Shown here: piece by piece, positions 59,388 to 64,000 of the stretch
How the letters are laid out: each line of letters begins with the position of its first letter
Numbering within the stretch: the first letter of the stretch is position 1
Assembly (NCBI GenBank): GCA_021731025.1
Contig: JAKFYD010000007.1
Location: 62,001-126,000, forward strand
Source: Pseudobdellovibrionaceae bacterium
GTDB taxonomy: Bacteria > Bdellovibrionota > Bdellovibrionia > Bdellovibrionales > Bdellovibrionaceae
Direction of reading: 5' to 3'
DNA: 64,000 nucleotides
Position numbers and translations under genes: made by a program
The notes under the pieces: model-generated
The model's input: only the letters and a program-made list of their open reading frames with translations
Told to the model about the DNA's origin: nothing
The model's database searches: none

Positions 59388-61571
59388 ATGTATTCAAATC
59401 TAGGCCTTATAGCGTCGGCATTCTTATCCGTATTCACTTCAAGCGCGATGGCCGCAGTCACGGTTGGCGCGACGGTTTCGGCAGTTTCTCGATCAGCCAA
59501 TAATATTACAAGTCCTCAGTTTTCAACAACCACCAGCAACGAATTGATTTTAGTTATGGTTGCTGCTGATCGTAAGACAGGCGGTGGACCTAACATGACT
59601 GTGCAAAGCATTTCAGGTGCAGGGCTTTCGTGGGATCTTGTTCGGAGAGTTAATGTTCAAGCTGGGACCGCAGAAATTTGGAAGGCGATGGCAGCGACTC
59701 GAGTCACAGGGGCAACGGTCAAAGTGACACTCGCCAATAAGGCTGCCGTTTCAATAACCCTTGTCAGTTTTGCTGGAGTAGATACTTCGGGAGCAAATGG
59801 CTCTGGGGCTATTGGGGCGACTGCAGGAGAGAGCGGTACCATTGGATCACCGACCGCTTCACTAATTACTACTCGTAGTGGGTCTATGGTTTTCGCCGTT
59901 GCTAATGACAGTACGAGAGCGGTTTCGATCGTTCCTGTGACAGGGCAAAGTCTGGTCCATCAATATCAGTCGTCCAACAATTCAACTCATTGGGTTCAAA
60001 AACTAAATGGCGCTGTTCCAACTTCGGGGACTCAGGTCATCATCAAAGACACTTCGCCGGTGAATGACGCTTACAACATTACAGCGGTAGAGATTCGCGC
60101 AGCAGCCGTGGTCAGTACTTACACCGTTTCGGGTTCAATTAGCCCTGCGACAAGTGGGTCGGGATCCGTGGTGAGATTAAGCGGGGATCAATCAGCAACT
60201 GCGGTTGCTGATGCCTCGGGAAATTATTCTTTTCCAAATCTTCCCAATGGAAATTACACAATAACACCCTCTAAGGAGGGGTATGTTTTTAATCCCCCTT
60301 TTCAAACAGTGACCATCAACAATGCAAATAATGCCGTTATTAATTTTTCAGCATTAACCAATAAAATTACTCAAGACATTTCCGTATCGGCAAATCCTTC
60401 GACGGCGAGTCAGACTTTGGATAGCCCTATTTTTTCAACGAATGCGGGCCAGGAACTTCTATTGGCATTTATTGCCACTGGAAAATCGACAGCAGAAAAA
60501 ATCCAGGTTCAAAATGTTTCCGGAGCGGGTTTGACTTGGACACTTGTTAATCGAGTCAACACAGCTCCTGGCACGACGGAAATTTGGCGAGCCTACGCGC
60601 CCTCCCCACTGACCAATGTCACAGTGACCGCCGCGCTATCGCAAGTTGCACCGGCATCGATGACTGTCATGAGTTTTATCAATACAGATATCTCTAGCGG
60701 TGACGGCTCAAGTGCGATTGGTAATGTCTCTCATGGAAATGGCTCCACGGGTGCACCCACAGCGTGGATAAACACGACTAGAAATAATTCTCTTTTGGTT
60801 GCCGTTGGTAATGATACAGACCAATCCATTACCCGCACAGCAGGCGCTGAGCAAATGATTGTTAACCAAAGCTTAAGTGTTCCTGGTAATACATTTTGGG
60901 TTCAAAAAGTCAGCGCACCCGTCGCGATGGGTGGAACGCAAATTACTGTTAACGAGACTTCGACAAATTCAGATCATTGGAATCTCAACGTGGTGGAAAT
61001 TATCGCCAACAACAATCCTGTTTACACGATCTCTGGAAATATTAGCCCGAACGGGGCCAATGCTATTGTTACTTGGAATGGTGTCGGAAATTCTGGTGTC
61101 GCCACAGCAGATGCGAACGGTGACTATTCAATTAAAGTTGGCGCTAATGGAACTTACACTCTTTTAGCAAGTGCTTCGCGTTCTGTTGTAAACCCAGTGA
61201 CACAAAATGTTTCCATTAATAATGCTGGTCAGGCCGGAGTTAATTTCACAACCACAGCGGCGCCAACAGGATCGGCATTTTTAACATGGACGGCTCCGAT
61301 CAGAAATCAAGATGGAACGGCTAACCCTGATATTGCTGGCTATAATGTTTATTATGGAACTTCTTCAGGCAATTACACCACGGTACTGGATGCTGGAAAT
61401 GTAAACTACTATCGTGTGACGGGACTATCTGCGGGAGTTTATTACTTCGCTGTTACTGCTTATTCTTCGACGGATCTTGAAAGTGCGCATTCAAACGAAG
61501 CTTCTCTGGATGTACCGTTAAAATTGTCAGGCAAAATATTAACTCAGGAAATCGTTTTTCAAGTTTGGTGA
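59388..61571 (+). CDS. Large secreted protein with duplicated domains and fibronectin type III end
   Basis: This 727-residue protein has a signal peptide (residues 1-22, ending SSAMA). Its order is domain A1 (about 23-243), B1 (244-326), A2 (327-543), B2 (544-622) and a fibronectin type III domain (626-715). A1 and A2 share FSTTTSNELILVMVA / FSTNAGQELLLAFIA, SISGAGLSWDLVRRVN / NVSGAGLTWTLVNRVN and EIWKAMA / EIWRAYA. B1 and B2 are carboxypeptidase-regulatory-like folds (YTVSGSISP..ADASGNYSF; YTISGNISP..ADANGDYSI). The FN3 part has GYNVYYGTSSGNYT and YYFAVTAYSSTDLESAHSNE. It is probably an adhesin or surface polymer-binding protein. Confidence 0.75.
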   Translation: MYSNLGLIASAFLSVFTSSAMAAVTVGATVSAVSRSANNITSPQFSTTTSNELILVMVAADRKTGGGPNMTVQSISGAGLSWDLVRRVNVQAGTAEIWKAMAATRVTGATVKVTLANKAAVSITLVSFAGVDTSGANGSGAIGATAGESGTIGSPTASLITTRSGSMVFAVANDSTRAVSIVPVTGQSLVHQYQSSNNSTHWVQKLNGAVPTSGTQVIIKDTSPVNDAYNITAVEIRAAAVVSTYTVSGSISPATSGSGSVVRLSGDQSATAVADASGNYSFPNLPNGNYTITPSKEGYVFNPPFQTVTINNANNAVINFSALTNKITQDISVSANPSTASQTLDSPIFSTNAGQELLLAFIATGKSTAEKIQVQNVSGAGLTWTLVNRVNTAPGTTEIWRAYAPSPLTNVTVTAALSQVAPASMTVMSFINTDISSGDGSSAIGNVSHGNGSTGAPTAWINTTRNNSLLVAVGNDTDQSITRTAGAEQMIVNQSLSVPGNTFWVQKVSAPVAMGGTQITVNETSTNSDHWNLNVVEIIANNNPVYTISGNISPNGANAIVTWNGVGNSGVATADANGDYSIKVGANGTYTLLASASRSVVNPVTQNVSINNAGQAGVNFTTTAAPTGSAFLTWTAPIRNQDGTANPDIAGYNVYYGTSSGNYTTVLDAGNVNYYRVTGLSAGVYYFAVTAYSSTDLESAHSNEASLDVPLKLSGKILTQEIVFQVW

Positions 61572-61628
61572 CTTTAAGGAGCTCTCGAAAGAAGCGTTTT
61601 GAACGCTTTGGGTTTTTAAACTCATAAT

Positions 61629-61667
61629 TTAAAATAAAAAGCTACAGTTCGTAAAAGTTCAGTAGCT
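61629..61667 (-). terminator. Minus-strand hairpin terminator, family member B
   Basis: On the minus strand AGCTACTG pairs with CTGTAGCT around a GAAC-containing loop and is followed by TTTTTATTTT. It lies 31 bases after the stop of the gene at 61698. The sequence is homologous to 56523-56555. Confidence 0.7.
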
Positions 61668-61697
61668 CTAAAAATTTCAAGCTAAAAATCTTAGTTC

Positions 61698-62126
61698 TCA
61701 GAAAGAAAATATTCCGGCACAGTTTGTGACATATCGAAGTCCTGCAGCCATTTTAAAATGCCAGTGGTATGTTAGTGATATTCTTTTATCAACAGAGACT
61801 TGAACCACGACATCAAGTTCGGAATTTGTACTTTTATAGTTATGACGAGCAGTTCGAGTGGCCTTGTTATAGGGCACATCTCCAGCAATTAGAGCATTTC
61901 CACTGCTTGAATAGATGTTCACAGTGCGCGAATCGGGTGAAAACTCAACTGCGTAAACATCACCGTAACGATACGTCCCTGCAGAGTCATTGTAATTGGC
62001 GCAGCCCATGGCGATCATTATTTTTGAATCACTTGCTCTAGCAGGACTATAAGTTGGACTGATTGCGCGGCCATTCAATGATAACGAGACAACTGACAAG
62101 AAAAATACAAATTTCATGACATTCAT
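61698..62126 (-). CDS. Small secreted hypothetical protein
   Basis: This 142-residue protein has a signal peptide (MNVMKFVFFLSVVSLSLNGRA) and a beta-rich mature domain with two cysteines (GCANYNDSAG near the start and VTNCAGIFSF at the end). AGGAG lies six bases before the ATG. It stands downstream of the broken peptidase-like gene (75-base gap) and upstream of terminator B, so it may be the last gene of the TIGR02147 locus 3 transcript. The function is unknown. Confidence 0.6.
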   Translation of the reverse strand: MNVMKFVFFLSVVSLSLNGRAISPTYSPARASDSKIMIAMGCANYNDSAGTYRYGDVYAVEFSPDSRTVNIYSSSGNALIAGDVPYNKATRTARHNYKSTNSELDVVVQVSVDKRISLTYHWHFKMAAGLRYVTNCAGIFSF

Positions 62127-62201
62127 TTTTTACTCCTGGTTAAAATTTAATTTCATTTTGAAACGTGTTTAGGGCCGATATAAGTACCATAATTATAAAG
62201 A

Positions 62202-63126
62202 TTACAGTTTTAAATCCTCACGAATCTGAGCGAGAGTCTTTCGAATAAACTCTGTCATCGTAGCATTTTTATTTGCATAATATTTTTCAGCTGCGTTGGG
62301 CGAAAAGCCCGCGAAAAATCCAAGTCTTGGACCATCAAAAACATAAGTGTATTTTAAGTTTCGGTAGCGATCGATTATGGTGACTTCATTGATTCCATTA
62401 TAAACAGAAAGAATGATCTTAATGCGAGTATTAGGGTCCGTCGACAGAAGCAAGGTACCGTCATCTAATAATGGTTTTAAAACCGACTGACTGGATCCTC
62501 CTGGATTGCTGGATTCTCCCCACTTAGGGTATTCAGGATAAATTTCCCCGAAAGCTACCAACCAAGGAATTTTTTTGGATTTTACGGATAAGAAATACCG
62601 ACTGAGTTCTTGAGAAACTGTCGCTGGATTATACTGAGTCAATATTGATGTGATATGTTCCACAGTTTGCTCATCCTGATTCATAGGCTCTGAAAGAGTT
62701 CTGTGAAGAGCTTCGTGAATCACCATCTGCACAAGTTGTGTTGGCGAGAGTGCATTGATGAGTTTAGGATAAATACGAGTGGGTGCTCCCGGATAAAGAT
62801 CAGTAGAAGCGACTAAAAATCCTCCAATTGGATAATCGCCAGGATTTCGATTTGGCGCTATAGCTTTATCATAAGGAACAAGAATGTATTTAGAAAACTG
62901 GATTTCGTTTTTTTAAAGATTTTAATTCAGGAAAATTTACGTCGGCCTGTAAGTTAAGTTGATCAATCAGAGTTATGGCTTGATTGACTGCTACCTGCAT
63001 ATTTTCCGATTGAGCTTTATAGTCTTGAAATCCTTCAAATGAAAGAAAAAGACCACCGCCCCCTTCGCGACCAGCGACGGACAAATTTGAGATAAATAAG
63101 AGTGAAATAAAAAAAATGTTTTTCAT
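62202..63126 (-). pseudogene. Exported HExxH peptidase-like gene, frameshifted, TIGR02147 locus 3
   Basis: The first frame (63126-62890) gives a signal peptide (MKNIFFISLLFISNLSVA) and a Gly-rich start (GREGGGGLFLSFEGF). The second frame (to 62202) continues without a gap in sense (FSKYILVPYDKAIAPNRNPG, PTQLVQMVIHEALHRTLSEP) with the zinc motif HEALH and a later glutamate (DEQTVEHI). Removing one A from a run of seven (T-run 62908-62914) joins them into 308 codons. It is therefore one gene with a single frameshift. The ATG overlaps the regulator's stop (ATGA), with GGAG upstream. The mature start resembles that of the locus 2 protein. Confidence 0.75.
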
Positions 63127-63923
63127 AACTTTTCTCCTGAATTACAGTTTGATATTGGATAAAGGGATATTGCTAAATTGTAGACTTCTAAAAGATTCGA
63201 ATCGTTTTCCAAAAACTGACACATTTCACGCCGAAATTCTTTTATCCGTTCGATCGCTTCTGGAAGTTTGTTGGGGTTAATGGGCATTGTCATCGAAGTG
63301 TGATTTCTAACTGATGGTGGCAATGTCTCGAGTGCCCACAAGGATTTTTCTAAAACCTGTTTCTGCAATTTTTTGTTGGCAGCACTTGTAATGCTACTGC
63401 CGGCAATATTAGTTGAGAATCCGCTCGATGAATCAATCCATTTCCCTTTTTTATCGACTTTGATCAATCCTACGCGAAGTAATCGCTCGACAGCGGCATT
63501 CGCTTCGCTCTTTGTTATACCGAGAGACTTTGTAAGCCATGCCAAATCATTTTTGAAATTCTTTACCTTCATAAGCTCTAAGATGGCATAATGATACCAG
63601 TCAGAAATGATAGCAAAGGTATCAAGAGTGATTTGCTCGAAGGCTAAACTTGATAACTGATTTTTGTTTATGTTATTTGTATACTGACTAAGCTCAGAAA
63701 GGTTTAACCCTAAGGCTAGACCTAAGCGCTCGATACTGGCTTTTGTAATTGCTCTTTTTCCATTAAGCATGTCGGATAAGGCCGAGGGGCCTATTCCTAA
63801 AGCCCTAGCAAAAGCACGCAATGAATATTTTGGATTTCGACGACAGCGCTCGATCAACTCTTGCTGAAGCAAAAGCCTAAAGTCTTTGAAGTGTTGTTTT
63901 AAATCAGAATTCACAGTGTGCAT
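63123..63923 (-). CDS. TIGR02147/DUF4423 family regulator, locus 3
   Basis: With the ATG at 63923 the protein is 266 residues, the family norm; an in-frame ATG at 63998, at the window edge, would add 25 atypical residues. The N-terminal helix-turn-helix-like region is clear: NPKYSLRAFARALGIGPSAL, then MLNGKRAITKASIERLGLAL. The family core follows (ISDWYHYAILELMKVKNF, AVERLLRVGLIKVDKKGKW) and the C-terminal VRNHTSMTMPINPNKLPEAIERIKEFRRE, described here by its key residues, leads to YNLAISLYPIS. It overlaps the downstream exported peptidase-like gene by four bases. Confidence 0.85.
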   Translation of the reverse strand: MHTVNSDLKQHFKDFRLLLQQELIERCRRNPKYSLRAFARALGIGPSALSDMLNGKRAITKASIERLGLALGLNLSELSQYTNNINKNQLSSLAFEQITLDTFAIISDWYHYAILELMKVKNFKNDLAWLTKSLGITKSEANAAVERLLRVGLIKVDKKGKWIDSSSGFSTNIAGSSITSAANKKLQKQVLEKSLWALETLPPSVRNHTSMTMPINPNKLPEAIERIKEFRREMCQFLENDSNLLEVYNLAISLYPISNCNSGEKL

Positions 63924-64000
63924 TTGGGAAAGCAATATATTAGTTTTTTTAGGTTCACAAACATCTTTGGAACAAAGTGTACCAATCAGCTGGTACATGG

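Overview
The window looks like chromosomal DNA from a Bdellovibrio-like Gram-negative predator or close relative (Bdellovibrionota). This is inferred, not searched. The evidence is three TIGR02147/DUF4423-type regulator genes, many secreted proteins and lipoproteins with odd '(Q/S)(N/S)C' lipoboxes, frequent TTG/GTG starts, moderate GC, and typical Gram-negative envelope genes (lspA, mpl, outer-membrane barrels). One tRNA, tRNA-Gly(GCC), is present. I see no rRNA, CRISPR, prophage or intact insertion sequence.

Layout. 0-15.2 kb is accessory: a partial lipoprotein, a hemerythrin-like protein, an SDR oxidoreductase, a PQQ-type sugar dehydrogenase, three tandem paralogous small lipoproteins, a ConA-like lipoprotein, a frameshifted TIGR02147 regulator coupled to two secreted proteins, an Ig-domain lipoprotein, a GST, a DJ-1/PfpI gene remnant and an orphan PD-(D/E)XK nuclease-like gene. 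15.5-27.3 kb is mostly core: tRNA-Gly, pgsA, a ybgC-like thioesterase, glpX, a COQ10-like protein, an aldehyde dehydrogenase, tilS, then ftsH-cdaA-cdaR-glmM-pdxJ-tsaE, packed with stop/start overlaps and linking c-di-AMP synthesis to cell-wall precursor supply. 27.6-30.8 kb holds a second TIGR02147 operon, whose coupled gene encodes an HExxH peptidase-like domain followed by a predicted outer-membrane barrel. 32.2-40.6 kb is a dense core operon (cysteine desulfurase, mnmA, mtaB, rnc, era, der, an NSS transporter, lspA). 41-43.7 kb holds a barrel protein, a lipoprotein and an HNH endonuclease. 43.8-53.1 kb is a purine operon (purM, purN, an unknown Rossmann-like gene, purB, purC, purS, purQ, purL, purF), followed by a murein-recycling-type cassette (LD-carboxypeptidase, serine hydrolase, mpl) up to 56.5 kb. 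56.5-64 kb is accessory again: a decayed gene, small secreted proteins, a BNR-repeat lipoprotein, a large duplicated-domain surface protein and a third TIGR02147 locus.

The most striking theme is the TIGR02147 module. At all three loci the regulator's TGA stop overlaps the downstream start by four bases (NTGA), and the downstream gene encodes an exported protein; in two of the three it carries an HExxH metallopeptidase motif. In two loci a gene is broken by one extra base in an A-homopolymer, which may be phase variation, decay or sequencing error.
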